A stretch of 64,000 nucleotides of DNA from Bryocella elongata. GTDB taxonomy: Bacteria > Acidobacteriota > Terriglobia > Terriglobales > Acidobacteriaceae. The notes under the pieces are model-generated. The model was not told where the DNA came from. It searched no databases and was given only the letters and a program-made list of their open reading frames with translations. Below, one piece after another: positions 20,327 to 29,565 of the stretch; the stretch's first letter is position 1; each line of letters begins with the position of its first letter. Where the stretch lies: contig NZ_FNVA01000005.1 in the NCBI RefSeq assembly GCF_900108185.1, positions 186,001 to 250,000 on the forward strand, in the 5' to 3' direction. Made by a program: the position numbers and the translations under genes.

Positions 20327-21724
20327 TCACGAGTCCAGCTTCGATGCTCCTGGCCGGCTGTGGAGGTACAGCACTCCCATCATGACGATCGCAAGGATCC
20401 AGCAATAGAACTGTGTCCGCACAATACGCGGCGTGAAGCCGCCGATATGGAAGGGGTGCGGTCCCAGGGCCGCCCAGACGCGCACGTTGAGCACCTCGAC
20501 GACAACGATCACCGCAGCCAGCCACAGTCGCAGTCGAGTGGAGATCTTCGGCGAGAAGGCGGAATCGGCCATGATCAAACACGGGATCACGAGCAGCGCG
20601 CCATAGTGTGACCAGGAGAGTGGAGCAAAGACCGTGGAGGCTGCAATGGCTAACGCTGCTCCGTAAGAGGTTGGATTGCAGGAGGGCTTCGACCGGAAGT
20701 CCATGAACCCGCCGATCAGGCAGGCTGCAGCCATCAGGCCAGTGGAGAGTTGCTTCAGCCACACAGGCAAAGGCAACATCCGCCACCGCAGCAGTTCCTC
20801 CTGGGGATAGTGAGGTCCCATCCACCACGCTGCGAGTGACTGGTTGTTGTAAGAGACAAAGACGGTGTTCGATATCGTGCGCACTGTCTGGACGAACTCT
20901 CGTGTTACGGGATGCCCGACGAGCAGCAGGGTCGCGCCCCACAGCATCAGCAAGCACGCGACAAAGCAAGAGGCAGCACGCCATTGTCTCCTCGCAAGCC
21001 AATAGAGGAGGAGAAATCCCGGGGTGATCTTGATAACCGTCGCGATGGAGAGTAAAAGCCCTGCAGGTAGGGCATTCCTCCAGGCGGGCCGGATCGGCGC
21101 GTAGTTTGCATCCACGAGCAGTAGTGCGGCCAGGGCCATGCAGGCGACCACAATGTGCGTCTGGCCAAGCTTCAGAGAATAGCGAAACGGATCCCAACTG
21201 GCGAGGAGGATGCAGGCCAGCAGCATTGGGCCGGGAGCCAGGAATCGTGGCGCCCACCGGGAGGCAATCATCCAAAGAATGGCCGCGGAGGCCACCAGCG
21301 AGAGTACCGTAACCACATGAGCTAACCAGAGATAACTGTGCCGCGTGCAGACTGGCTCCAGGGCCCACGCGAGCAGCGGTGTCTGAACGAATGGCGCCGG
21401 CGAATACGCGTAGCCTAACCGATGCCACTCCGAGAGCCACACAGGATCGGTGACGTTGAACTGGCCCGGGTCGAGTACGTACAAGTGGTCCGCTCGGCCA
21501 GTGGCGAGGAATCGAGCCGCAAGGTACTCCGGCGCAAGATCGGAGAACCCACTATTCCAGGAGAGATAGCTGCAGATACAGATGAAGCCCAGCAGGAGCA
21601 GTACTGTCAGGAAGAGATTCCTGCCGCGTGTCTGCCCGCGAGGTCCCTCGCCGGACGTGATGGAAGTTCCGGCCGGCGGTGAGTTTTCTGCGGTCCCGGG
21701 GGCATTCAAAGCCTCTGGATTCAT
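20327..21724 (-). CDS. GT87 family (DUF2029) membrane glycosyltransferase
   Basis: 465 residues: a polar N-terminal tail of about 35 residues, then about ten to twelve membrane helices. Diagnostic features of the GT87/DUF2029 family are visible: an early periplasmic DLAPEYLAARFLATG acidic loop, LKLGQTH, a VIKITPGFLLLYWLARRQWRA segment, SYNNQSL, and PLSWSHY. Family members transfer mannose or arabinose from polyprenyl-phosphate donors in the periplasm. It stands alone, 60 bases from the MFS gene and in the same direction. Confidence 0.82.
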   Translation of the reverse strand: MNPEALNAPGTAENSPPAGTSITSGEGPRGQTRGRNLFLTVLLLLGFICICSYLSWNSGFSDLAPEYLAARFLATGRADHLYVLDPGQFNVTDPVWLSEWHRLGYAYSPAPFVQTPLLAWALEPVCTRHSYLWLAHVVTVLSLVASAAILWMIASRWAPRFLAPGPMLLACILLASWDPFRYSLKLGQTHIVVACMALAALLLVDANYAPIRPAWRNALPAGLLLSIATVIKITPGFLLLYWLARRQWRAASCFVACLLMLWGATLLLVGHPVTREFVQTVRTISNTVFVSYNNQSLAAWWMGPHYPQEELLRWRMLPLPVWLKQLSTGLMAAACLIGGFMDFRSKPSCNPTSYGAALAIAASTVFAPLSWSHYGALLVIPCLIMADSAFSPKISTRLRLWLAAVIVVVEVLNVRVWAALGPHPFHIGGFTPRIVRTQFYCWILAIVMMGVLYLHSRPGASKLDS

Positions 21725-22145
21725 GCGAAATATTATGCCTCATGGCGCGGGAGCTGGACAGTACGGTGCGTCGCCGCTATTCCTCCGAGGCCAGAATCTT
21801 CTTGGAACTTTGTATCTCCCTGGGTTATGCTCGTGGAGCTGAACGCGAGGCTTTGAGCCCTGCGACGGCATGAGGAAGCGATGCGCCTAGATACATTCCA
21901 AATCGCGAAATTGTTTGTGCCGCGGTATCCGCGCGCGCTGCATACCTCTTCCCGATCGTGGGATTCGGCAACGCGGGAGGCGTCCTAAGTAACGACTTAG
22001 CACGATTCCGAGTGATACCTCACGAGCCTGGGCGACAGCCTGGGCTTTTCTATTTGCCTGCAACGCGATTTGCGCGAAGCTTGCAACCCAACCCGGCCGG
22101 ATACGGTTTCAACCAACCGTCCAGCCAGAAAGGAATTACATAGCA
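21725..22145. other. 421-bp gap between the GT87 gene and rtcB
   Basis: It holds the divergent start of the GT87 gene, a doubtful 43-codon ORF, and a structured region (21955-22049) described separately. No other gene is supported. Confidence 0.5.
21955..22049 (+). promoter_or_regulatory. Structured leader or small RNA upstream of rtcB
   Basis: Outer stem ATCGTG (21955-21960) with CACGAT (22001-22006) encloses a GC-rich loop and a coaxial 6-bp hairpin CTAAGT-AACG-ACTTAG (21985-22000). It is followed by a terminator-like hairpin (22025-22032 with 22039-22046) ending in CTTTTC. rtcB starts 97 bases later. It could be an attenuated leader or an independent small RNA. Confidence 0.45.
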
Positions 22146-23375
22146 ATGAAGATGATTGACGAAATACCTGTATTCGGAGAACACGAGGCCAACACGCTGG
22201 AGCAGGCGCGTATGTGTGCGCGTCATGCGGACCGCTTCGCCCTGATGGCCGACGGCCACCTTGGTTACGGCGTGCCCATCGGCGGCGTGATCGCGAGCGA
22301 GTCGCGCATCTCGCCCACCGCAGTAGGCTTCGATATCGCGTGCGGTAACAAGGCGGTGCGTCTCGATATGCCGGGCGGCGAGCTGCGCGCGAATATCCAT
22401 CGCCTGATGGAAGAGATCTTCCGTACGCTAAGCTTCGGTGTCGGCCGGAAGAACGCGGAGCGCGTCGAGCACAAGCTCTTCGCATATGACGAGAGCATGG
22501 GTAACGCGCATGATGGCTGGAACACGGAAGCTGCGAAGCCGCTGAAGCGCAAGGCGGAAGCGCAGCTTGGCACCATCGGTTCTGGCAACCACTATGTCGA
22601 TCTCTTCACCGATGAACAGGATCGCGTGTGGGTCGGTGTGCACTTCGGTTCGCGTGGTCTCGGCCATGGCATTGCGACGTGGTTCCTCAAGGCTGCGGGA
22701 GCGAAGGATGGGATGATGGTCGATCCTGTCTTCCTCGATGTCGAGAGCGATCTCGGCGCGCAGTACATCGCTGCGATGCAGCTGGGCGGAGCGTACGCGT
22801 ATGCGGGCCGCGACTGGGTGTGCGAGCGCGTAGCTCGCTTGCTCGGTGCGCCGGTGATGGAGGAGGTGCATAACCACCACAACTTCGCGTGGCTCGAAGA
22901 GCACGAGGGTCGCAAGCTGTGGGTGTGCCGCAAGGGGGCGACGCCTGCATTTCCGGGGCAGCGTGGCTTCGTCGGCGGAACGATGGGCGAGCAGTCGGTG
23001 ATTCTCGAAGGCGTAGCGCCGGATGAGAGCACTGAGGAGGGCCGCATCGTGGCTGCGTCGCAGCGTGCTTCGTTGTACTCGACCGTGCACGGTGCTGGCC
23101 GAGTCATGGGCCGCAAGCAGGCTGCGGGCGTCTACGATCGCAAGACCGGAGCTTGCAAGCGCGAGGGCCTCGTAAAGCCGGAGATGATGCACGAGTGGAT
23201 GACCCGCTCGAACGTGGTGCTGAAGGGTGGCGGGCTGGATGAGTCGCCGCACTGCTACAAGCGCCTGAACGAGGTACTGGCGTCACATGCGGGAACCATC
23301 CGCGTGCTGCACACGCTCACCCCGGTGGGCGTGGCGATGGCCGGAGCGAACGAGTTCGATCCCTACAAGGATTGA
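22146..23375 (+). CDS. rtcB: RNA-splicing ligase RtcB
   Basis: 409 residues, the shorter RtcB class (E. coli RtcB is 408). Key motifs are present: ADGHLGYGVPIGGVIAS, GFDIACGN with the metal-binding Cys at residue 67, GTIGSGNHY, VHFGSRGLGH, HNHHNFAW, the AFPGQRGFVGGTMG loop, and STVHGAGRVMGR with the guanylated His at residue 315. It joins RNA 2',3'-cyclic phosphate (or 3'-phosphate) ends to 5'-OH ends using GTP and Mn. No archease or rtcA gene is adjacent. Expression may be set by the structured leader upstream. Confidence 0.95.
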   Translation: MKMIDEIPVFGEHEANTLEQARMCARHADRFALMADGHLGYGVPIGGVIASESRISPTAVGFDIACGNKAVRLDMPGGELRANIHRLMEEIFRTLSFGVGRKNAERVEHKLFAYDESMGNAHDGWNTEAAKPLKRKAEAQLGTIGSGNHYVDLFTDEQDRVWVGVHFGSRGLGHGIATWFLKAAGAKDGMMVDPVFLDVESDLGAQYIAAMQLGGAYAYAGRDWVCERVARLLGAPVMEEVHNHHNFAWLEEHEGRKLWVCRKGATPAFPGQRGFVGGTMGEQSVILEGVAPDESTEEGRIVAASQRASLYSTVHGAGRVMGRKQAAGVYDRKTGACKREGLVKPEMMHEWMTRSNVVLKGGGLDESPHCYKRLNEVLASHAGTIRVLHTLTPVGVAMAGANEFDPYKD

Positions 23376-23397
23376 TCTTGTGCGCTTCCTCAACAAT

Positions 23398-23438
23398 GCG
23401 ACATGGCCGTCCGGAAGTCCTCCGGACGGCCATGTCGC
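23398..23438 (+). terminator. 18-bp perfect hairpin after rtcB
   Basis: Arms 23398-23415 and 23421-23438 are perfect reverse complements around a 5-base loop (AGTCC), about 20 bases after the rtcB stop. There is only a weak T run afterwards. Confidence 0.75.
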
Positions 23439-23465
23439 TGTCTTGAACCAATGAAAAATGTGATC

Positions 23466-23493
23466 GAGTTTCGGGCTTCGAGTTTCGGGCTTC
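23466..23493. repeat. Two tandem 14-base units
   Basis: GAGTTTCGGGCTTC occurs twice head to tail and a third partial unit (GAGT) follows. It lies in the convergent space between rtcB and the YHYH gene; probably slippage-derived. Confidence 0.8.
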
Positions 23494-23531
23494 GAGTACT
23501 CATAGCTTCAGTAACTCGTACATAACAGGAA

Positions 23532-24641
23532 TCACTCGCTCGAATGGTGCATCGCATTGTGGTGCGGCATATCGTCCGGCATCATCTTATCGGTGGCCAT
23601 CTGCATACCGGCCATCTGCTTCTTCATGTCGGTTAGCCATGCGGCGGCTTCGGCCCGAGTTACTTCGCGCCCATCGGGCAGGCGGGCGTTACCGTCGGCC
23701 AGGAGAAAGGGCATGTTACAGCCGAACTTCTTCATTGTCGCAACCACAGTGGAGTTCACGGTGCCTGCGTAGCAGGTCAGCGACGACTGCTTTGTGGTGA
23801 TCGCGGCCCCGCTTGAGGTGATGGGCAGAACGTAGTGGTACGCGCCTGAAGGGAACTCGGGCGTCGCGCTGGTGATGCCATTGCAGGCATCGAGCGTGGT
23901 GGGATCGACGATGCTGCCGTTCACGTCGCGGCCGCCATAGATGGGGAAGCCATCGAGCGCGATGCCGATGATGTGCGACGGGCCGGTCGCTCCGTCCACG
24001 GTGGTCGTCCAGCAGGTGGGGACGGCGTGATAGTGCCAGGTCGAACCGGAGTTAGCGCCCATGCCTCCGGCAGCGTGCGAGTTGCACTGGTCGATGAAGG
24101 ACGCTGTGTAACTCACACCACCGGAGGTGAAGGTGTAAGACGCGTTGTCTGCCATCGCGACCACTCCTGTGGCCTCGTAAGGATCGAAGATGGCTTCGCC
24201 CGAGGTCATGATCCCGATGGGGCCGTTACTCGTGGCCGTGGTGGATGTGGCCTTCGTTGGGCAGATATTGAAGGTCGCGGAGACCTTGTTCACCGTGGAG
24301 ATACCTGAGGTCGCGTAGGCTGCAACGGCGAGCTGAATCCCAGAGGCAGTGGTCGCGACGACGGTCTGGCTGCCCGTGGCGGGCGTGAGATAGTACGTGT
24401 TGTGGAACGGCGGAATGCCGCTGCTGGTGACGGTCATGCTGCAGTTCGAGGTGAAGGCGACGGTCACTCCCGAGGCCCACGTCACAGCCTGATAGGCGGC
24501 CGCGTAGGTGTTGGTGGTCGATGTGGTGGAATTGCCGGTGGAGGTTGTGCTGCTGGCGGCAGTGACGGCCGAGCTACAGCTTCCCAGGGGGAGAAGCGAC
24601 AGCGGGAGAACGAGGCAAGCGGCGAGACGAGGAGTGTTCAT
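23532..24641 (-). CDS. YHYH-domain lipoprotein with His/Met-rich tail
   Basis: 369 residues from ATG 24641, which begins a signal peptide with a lipobox (LPLGSC) around Cys 22, so it is probably lipid-anchored. A Ser/Thr linker of about 25 residues follows. The YHYH domain is recognised by WHYHAVPTCW, DGFPIYGGRDVNG and GAYHYV. The last 40 residues are rich in Met and His (MAGMQM, MMPDDMPHHNAMHH), resembling metal-binding tails of periplasmic copper proteins. YHYH proteins have no established activity; I infer an exported, possibly metal-binding protein. Upstream in-frame ATGs exist but would bury the signal peptide. Confidence 0.8.
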   Translation of the reverse strand: MNTPRLAACLVLPLSLLPLGSCSSAVTAASSTTSTGNSTTSTTNTYAAAYQAVTWASGVTVAFTSNCSMTVTSSGIPPFHNTYYLTPATGSQTVVATTASGIQLAVAAYATSGISTVNKVSATFNICPTKATSTTATSNGPIGIMTSGEAIFDPYEATGVVAMADNASYTFTSGGVSYTASFIDQCNSHAAGGMGANSGSTWHYHAVPTCWTTTVDGATGPSHIIGIALDGFPIYGGRDVNGSIVDPTTLDACNGITSATPEFPSGAYHYVLPITSSGAAITTKQSSLTCYAGTVNSTVVATMKKFGCNMPFLLADGNARLPDGREVTRAEAAAWLTDMKKQMAGMQMATDKMMPDDMPHHNAMHHSSE

Positions 24642-24853
24642 GGGACCGACCTGGAGGAGCTGAGTGAGCATCTGGGCCCGACCATGACGGCCTGCGTTGC
24701 GCGACGTCGACCGATGCAATGGACGCCGCTCATGACAAAACGGTTTACATGCGTCTGAAGATTTGCGGGATTCTCTCTGAAAAGCTGAAACACTTATGCA
24801 TCGTGGCAAGTCATTTCCTTAGATTCCGGGTTAGGACGGGAAAAGAGTCTTCT

Positions 24854-26608
24854 ATGCAGAATCTCCTGTGGTCGTCCTTGGTGTGTCTTTCGGTGATGGG
24901 TGTGAGCCCGGCGTGGGCGCAGAGCCAGTCTGCGCCCATGAGCGGAGCTCCCAGTGGGTCTCCGGCATCGCCGGTTCCTCCTCAGCAAGGTGGAGGCATG
25001 ACGCCTTCGCAGCCGGGGCAGGTGACGCCGCAGAGCGCGGCGAACACGATTCGTACGTACTCGACGGTGGTCGTGCTCGATGGCGTGGCGCTCGATGCGA
25101 AGGGGAATCCGGTTCTCGACCTGAAGGCGGACGATTTCAAGATCACGGAGGACGACGCCCCCCAGACGATCCGAAGGTTCGAGGTTCCGGGCCGCACGAT
25201 GCCGCCCGCCAATGTGGACATTGAGTCCACGGCGGATCTGGATCGCCTGGCTCCGGAAGCTCCGGTGAACATCGTTCTGCTGGACGAGTTCAACACGCAC
25301 TTCGAGGACATGGCCTTCGCGCGCTACAGCCTGAAGAAGTGGCTCGAGAAGCAGCCGGGCAAGCTTGACGAGCCGACGATGCTGATCGCGGTGAGCATCG
25401 ACAAGTTCCAGGTGCTGCGCGACTACACGCAGGACAAGCAACAGATCATCTCCGCGCTCGACCACCACTTTGCGGCGAACCCGTGGCAGTCGCACAGTTT
25501 CAGCTGGGTGCCGGAACGCTTCTCGACCGCGTTCATCACGCTGATGCGTGTTGCCGAAGCCAGCTCCGGGCATCCGGGCCATAAGGACATGATCTGGCTG
25601 GGGCGTGGCTTTCCGAACATCAACCTGCAGAACGCGGGTGTGGATGGCGAACGCCAGGTGCACAACGCGGTGCAGCGCACGGTGAATCAGCTGCGCGATG
25701 CCCGCGTGACGCTGTACACCATCGATCCGGCCGGGTTGCAGATCGATCCCGGGAGTTACGGAAACTTCGCGGGAACCTTCTCGCCGTTTGGGGGCGAACC
25801 TAACTTCGAAGCGCTGTCGGTGGCGACGGGTGGCCGCCCGATTCACGGCCGCAACGATGTGGACGCCATGATTGGAACCGCCATCCGCGATGGTGCGAGC
25901 TTGTACTCGATGAGTTACAGGCCGACGAACAATACCTACGACCCGCAGAAGTTCCGCCGGATCAAGGTGGTCGTTGACAGGCCGGGAGTCACCTTTGTGA
26001 CGCGGCAGGGATACTATCCGCAGGGTGGCCCGGCGCGGCCGACCCAGGATGGCCGCGTCGGCCGCCAACTGGCGACGGAGCTGGTCAGCGCGAGCGCGAG
26101 CAACATGGTCTACGACGCTGTACCGTTCGTCCTGGCGATCGCTCCCGAAGATGTGCACCAGTGGATGGTGACGGTGATGCCCAAGGGCCTCGCCTGGTAC
26201 TTCGGTACGGCAGACCAGCCGCGGTCGACACGGCTGCTGGTTACGGTGACGACCTTCGATAAGAAGAACAAGCTGCTGAAGACCGAAGGCAAGCGGATGG
26301 AGTTCAAGGCCCCGATGACTGCTCCAGCGCGGGGCCGCTATGAGTCGGGGGTGCGCTTTCCGTACAAGCTCGAGCCTGATCCCAAGGCCGTTCGGGCCCG
26401 GATGGTGGTGCGTGTGGAGGCTACCGGGCACATGGGTTCGGCAGATTTCCCGCTTACTGTCGGAACGACTGTCAGCTCGGATGGACAGAATCCCACAGTC
26501 AACGCGACGCCTGCGAACACTCCACCACAGACGACGGCGCCACCGGCGGCTCAGCCGGGTGATCCTGCTCCGGCGGCCTCGCCGACCCCACCGCCACCGG
26601 CCCAGTGA
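24854..26608 (+). CDS. VWFA-related acidobacterial domain protein
   Basis: 584 residues: signal peptide ending WAQS, a Pro/Ser/Gln-rich linker, then the VWFA-related acidobacterial module (VVLDGVALDAKGNPVLDLKADDFKITEDD, VNIVLLDEFNT). The latter looks like a degenerate MIDAS first loop in which the usual DxSxS is replaced by LLDEFNT. Later the fold continues with MIWLGRGFPN and a domain containing MVVRVEATG. A Pro/Ala-rich C-terminal tail of about 50 residues ends the protein. Exported; family members are very numerous in this phylum but lack a defined role. Confidence 0.88.
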   Translation: MQNLLWSSLVCLSVMGVSPAWAQSQSAPMSGAPSGSPASPVPPQQGGGMTPSQPGQVTPQSAANTIRTYSTVVVLDGVALDAKGNPVLDLKADDFKITEDDAPQTIRRFEVPGRTMPPANVDIESTADLDRLAPEAPVNIVLLDEFNTHFEDMAFARYSLKKWLEKQPGKLDEPTMLIAVSIDKFQVLRDYTQDKQQIISALDHHFAANPWQSHSFSWVPERFSTAFITLMRVAEASSGHPGHKDMIWLGRGFPNINLQNAGVDGERQVHNAVQRTVNQLRDARVTLYTIDPAGLQIDPGSYGNFAGTFSPFGGEPNFEALSVATGGRPIHGRNDVDAMIGTAIRDGASLYSMSYRPTNNTYDPQKFRRIKVVVDRPGVTFVTRQGYYPQGGPARPTQDGRVGRQLATELVSASASNMVYDAVPFVLAIAPEDVHQWMVTVMPKGLAWYFGTADQPRSTRLLVTVTTFDKKNKLLKTEGKRMEFKAPMTAPARGRYESGVRFPYKLEPDPKAVRARMVVRVEATGHMGSADFPLTVGTTVSSDGQNPTVNATPANTPPQTTAPPAAQPGDPAPAASPTPPPPAQ

Positions 26609-26623
26609 TTCGCGCTGAACTTG

Positions 26624-26652
26624 CTGCACCTCCCCGAGCCGGGGAGGTGCAG
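26624..26652. terminator. Bidirectional terminator hairpin
   Basis: CTGCACCTCCCCG (26624-26636) and its perfect complement (26640-26652) flank a 3-base loop, exactly between the convergent VWFA and GlsB-like genes. Confidence 0.8.
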
Positions 26653-26685
26653 AGTTTGCCGCTGGGCTTCTGTCGGACGAATGGG

Positions 26686-26937
26686 CTAGCGGCGGACGAA
26701 GATGAGGCGGAAGAGGAAGACGAGGACGATCGCACCCAGCGTGGCGATGAGGATCGTGTAGATGAGTCCGCCGGAGTTATTGAAGCCGAGGTGCTCCATG
26801 ATGCTGCCGCCAGCGATGGCGCCAAGGATGCCGATTGCGAGGTCGCCAAGGAATCCGTAGCCGGATCCTTTCATGATCTTGCCAGTCAGCCAGCCGGCGA
26901 TGATGCCGACGAGAATCCACCAGATGAGGCCGTGCAT
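26686..26937 (-). CDS. GlsB/YeaQ/YmgE-family stress membrane protein
   Basis: 83 residues with three hydrophobic segments. MHGLIWWILVGIIAGWLTGKIMKG, GFLGDLAIGILGAIAGG and a C-terminal helix ending in RLIFVRR match the transglycosylase-associated (GlsB/YeaQ) family of small inner-membrane stress proteins. An AGAGGA site lies upstream of the ATG. Function is unknown beyond association with general stress responses. Confidence 0.92.
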   Translation of the reverse strand: MHGLIWWILVGIIAGWLTGKIMKGSGYGFLGDLAIGILGAIAGGSIMEHLGFNNSGGLIYTILIATLGAIVLVFLFRLIFVRR

Positions 26938-27191
26938 GTTGTCCTCTTTCGTGTTCGCAGGGAAATGGGATGCAGAAAAGCGTGAAGCAGGTATTGGCGT
27001 TGCCGGGAATTGCTGAAGGTTACCGTGATGCAGGGACGATCCAAGGTGCGGCTGATTTCGAGTGGCCGCAGCGATTCATCATCTCCCGAAGCTTCCAGAA
27101 GACCCATGCTTTGTGCCGATAGTTTCCAGTGCGGCTTGCGATGGCGACGATTCGTTGCAGCGATGCTACCTCAGAACGGGTCCGGGTAACA

Positions 27192-28517
27192 TCATCCGTT
27201 GGTGTGGGAATTGAGCTGCCGGACGAAGTCGAGATATACCAGCGCGGCGGGTGAGTAGCCGCTGGGATCGATCATGGTGAAGTCGCCCGTGAGCGGGTCC
27301 ATCTGCTGGCGGAATCCTCCGGAGCGCTCGATGGCCTCGACCCAGGCGCGCATGAGCGTGACGTGCTCCTTCTGCTTGCCGTAGTGGGCCATCCAGCGCG
27401 AGGTGCGCAGCGCAGTGAGCGCCTGCGAAGCTCCGCCCCAGCTATTGCGCGGAATTGGCCGGACGAAGGTTGGCTCATTGAGCGCGGAGGACGGGAAGGG
27501 AAACTTCGTCCAGAACGCTTCGGGGTTGCCGAGCTGGCGGGTCCAGAGGGCTTGAAAGATAGAACGGTCCCGCGGGTGCTCCAGCTTGAGGACGTGCTCA
27601 CTCAGTACGCGGGCGTTCACGATGGAACGCACCTTGACGAACTTGCCCTGCGCATCGAGATCGAAGAAGCAAGCGTCTTCCTCGCTCCATAGCTTGTCGA
27701 GGATCAGCGTGCGGATGTGCTCGGCGGACTCCTCCCAGCGGGCAGCATCGTCCATTTTGCCGAGTTCGCGCGCCATGGCCGCGAGAGCGATGCGAGCCCC
27801 GTAGGTCGTCGCGGAGAGGTCCGGGCAGAGGCGTGGCATCGATGCGATGGGTGGCGATTTACGCGCGTCGTTGTCGGGGCAGCGGTTGGGAATGCCAGCC
27901 CAGCGCGGGCTGTTGTCCATGCCGCTGTCGTAGGTGCAGAAGCCTTCGGTGAGGCCGGTGCCGCGGGTGTTGCGATAGCGCAGCAGGAAGGCATCCCACC
28001 TGGCGCAGGCGGCGTAGGCCGTGGTCAGGAGCTCCTCGTCCTTGCTCATCTTTGCGAGCTCCCAGGCGGTTGCCGCAATGGGGACGACCATCTGGATCTG
28101 GCCGAAGCCGACCTCACCGGAGAGCTTGATGCTGGAGGGAATCTGTCCGTCCTCATGCTGCACCTTGAAGAACGCCATGTGATTGGCGCGTGCGACCTGG
28201 AGAGGCGTCGGACCGGCCGTTGACGGGATGATCCTGCCGAGCTTTGCGTAGACGAGGGCTTCGAGCGGGCCGCACTCCATCCAGACGCCGGGGTAGACCG
28301 CTCCTTCCACGAGCATGGGCACGTCATACTGGGGCAGTTTGCGCACGTTGCCGAGGAGTACGGCGATCGCGGAGGCACGCGTGGTGTCGGCCCTGTCTCC
28401 CGCGATGGCATACGCTGCCGGGGGCAGCGTTGCGGCTGCACCGGTCAGGGCGCTGAGCTGCAGCATGCGACGGCGCGTAAGCCGCGTCGCGGGGATGGAA
28501 GAGGCTGAAGGCTTCAC
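27192..28517 (-). CDS. Tat-exported six-hairpin glycoside hydrolase (GH63/MGH1-like)
   Basis: About 441 residues from the GTG at 28517 (a TTG at 28577 would overlap the upstream gene). The N terminus has a twin-arginine type signal (RLTRRRMLQLSALTGAAATLPPAAYA). The rest fits an (alpha/alpha)6 barrel of the GH37/GH63/MGH1-like group, with the diagnostic FCTYDSGMDNSPRW motif bearing the probable catalytic Asp, and PRNSWGGASQALTA near the end. It is the last gene of a minus-strand operon with an epimerase and a Gfo/Idh oxidoreductase, so it probably processes a glucose- or mannose-containing glycan in the periplasm. Confidence 0.75.
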   Translation of the reverse strand: MKPSASSIPATRLTRRRMLQLSALTGAAATLPPAAYAIAGDRADTTRASAIAVLLGNVRKLPQYDVPMLVEGAVYPGVWMECGPLEALVYAKLGRIIPSTAGPTPLQVARANHMAFFKVQHEDGQIPSSIKLSGEVGFGQIQMVVPIAATAWELAKMSKDEELLTTAYAACARWDAFLLRYRNTRGTGLTEGFCTYDSGMDNSPRWAGIPNRCPDNDARKSPPIASMPRLCPDLSATTYGARIALAAMARELGKMDDAARWEESAEHIRTLILDKLWSEEDACFFDLDAQGKFVKVRSIVNARVLSEHVLKLEHPRDRSIFQALWTRQLGNPEAFWTKFPFPSSALNEPTFVRPIPRNSWGGASQALTALRTSRWMAHYGKQKEHVTLMRAWVEAIERSGGFRQQMDPLTGDFTMIDPSGYSPAALVYLDFVRQLNSHTNG

Positions 28518-28539
28518 GCCACCGATGATACCGAGAGGG

Positions 28540-29565
28540 CTACTTCTTCGCGACCGGGTTCTCGCGGAACCACGCAAAGCTGCGGGCGATGCCTTCGTTC
28601 GTCGGGATCAGCTGCTTCCAGCCGATCGCCTTGAGTTTGGCATTGGTGAAGCGGTTGCCGCCCCACATGGCCATCGTCTTGTACGGCGTAAAGATAGCCG
28701 GGAGCTGCCCCTTGCTGCGCTGGTAGTACCGTTCCACAGCGCGGGACACGGCCATGAGCACGAAGAAGGGTACAGGGACCGCGCGCATGGGCTGGACCTG
28801 CTGCGAGAAGCGCTGGAGGTACTCGCGCGAGGTGGGCAGGTCGTCGTCGACCACGTTGTAGATCTGACCTGCTGCCTGTGGAGACAGGGCAGCGACGACG
28901 ATGGCCTCCGCGCAGTTGTCGACGAAGGTGAGCGGCAGCAGGTTGCTTCCACCCAGGTGCATGAAGCGGCCGAAGAGCTCGAGGCCGACGCGGTTGGAGA
29001 AGCGTCCGCCGCCGGGGCCATAGATGACGCCGGGCCGCAGCACCACGAGCTCGAAGCGGAAGCGCTGCTGGTACTCCCAGAAGATCTGCTCCTGGCGCAG
29101 CTTGGTGTAGCTATAGAGGTCGCGCTTCTCGGGATGTGGCTCCATGGGGACACGCTCGTCGAGGAGTGCGCCGCGCGGCTGCGAGTTGACGTCAATGGCG
29201 CCAAACGAGCTGATCTGCACGACCCGCACGGGGCTCGTCGCCTGCATGGCCGCGACGGCATCCAGCAGGTTGCGGCTGGCCACGCAGGAGTCCATGAACA
29301 TCTCTGCCGGGCTGCCCTTGAGGGCGGCGGCTGCGTGAATGATGAGCCCGCAGCCTGAGATTGCGGCTGGAATCTCTGCCGCATTCCGCATGTTGACGGA
29401 GACGATCTCGAACTCAACGTTGTGCCGCGCGGCGAGGTCGCGCAGGCCCTGAGCTTTGGCAACGTCGCGGACCATGCAGCGGAGGTCAGTCTGGCCGTGG
29501 GCGAGCAGGCGCTCCACGATGCGCTTGCCGAGGAAGCCACCGGCGCCGGTGATGAGGATCTTCAC
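28540..29565 (-). CDS. NAD-dependent sugar epimerase/dehydratase family protein
   Basis: 341 residues, extended SDR family. The Rossmann motif TGAGGFLG is at residues 6-13; the catalytic YSYTK (Tyr-x-x-x-Lys) lies near residue 150, following a Ser-containing QISSFGA strand. The GTG start overlaps the stop of the preceding gene (GTGA) and has GGAGG upstream, so it is translationally coupled. The substrate is likely a nucleotide sugar or a sterol-like compound; the operon partners favour a sugar. Confidence 0.85.
   Translation of the reverse strand: MKILITGAGGFLGKRIVERLLAHGQTDLRCMVRDVAKAQGLRDLAARHNVEFEIVSVNMRNAAEIPAAISGCGLIIHAAAALKGSPAEMFMDSCVASRNLLDAVAAMQATSPVRVVQISSFGAIDVNSQPRGALLDERVPMEPHPEKRDLYSYTKLRQEQIFWEYQQRFRFELVVLRPGVIYGPGGGRFSNRVGLELFGRFMHLGGSNLLPLTFVDNCAEAIVVAALSPQAAGQIYNVVDDDLPTSREYLQRFSQQVQPMRAVPVPFFVLMAVSRAVERYYQRSKGQLPAIFTPYKTMAMWGGNRFTNAKLKAIGWKQLIPTNEGIARSFAWFRENPVAKK

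Noticed and set aside
21742-21873. A 43-codon plus-strand ORF (MARELDSTVRRRY...) divergent from the GT87 gene
   Set aside because: No ribosome site is convincing, it overlaps the 5' region of the opposite gene, and no similarity is recognised. Left unannotated.
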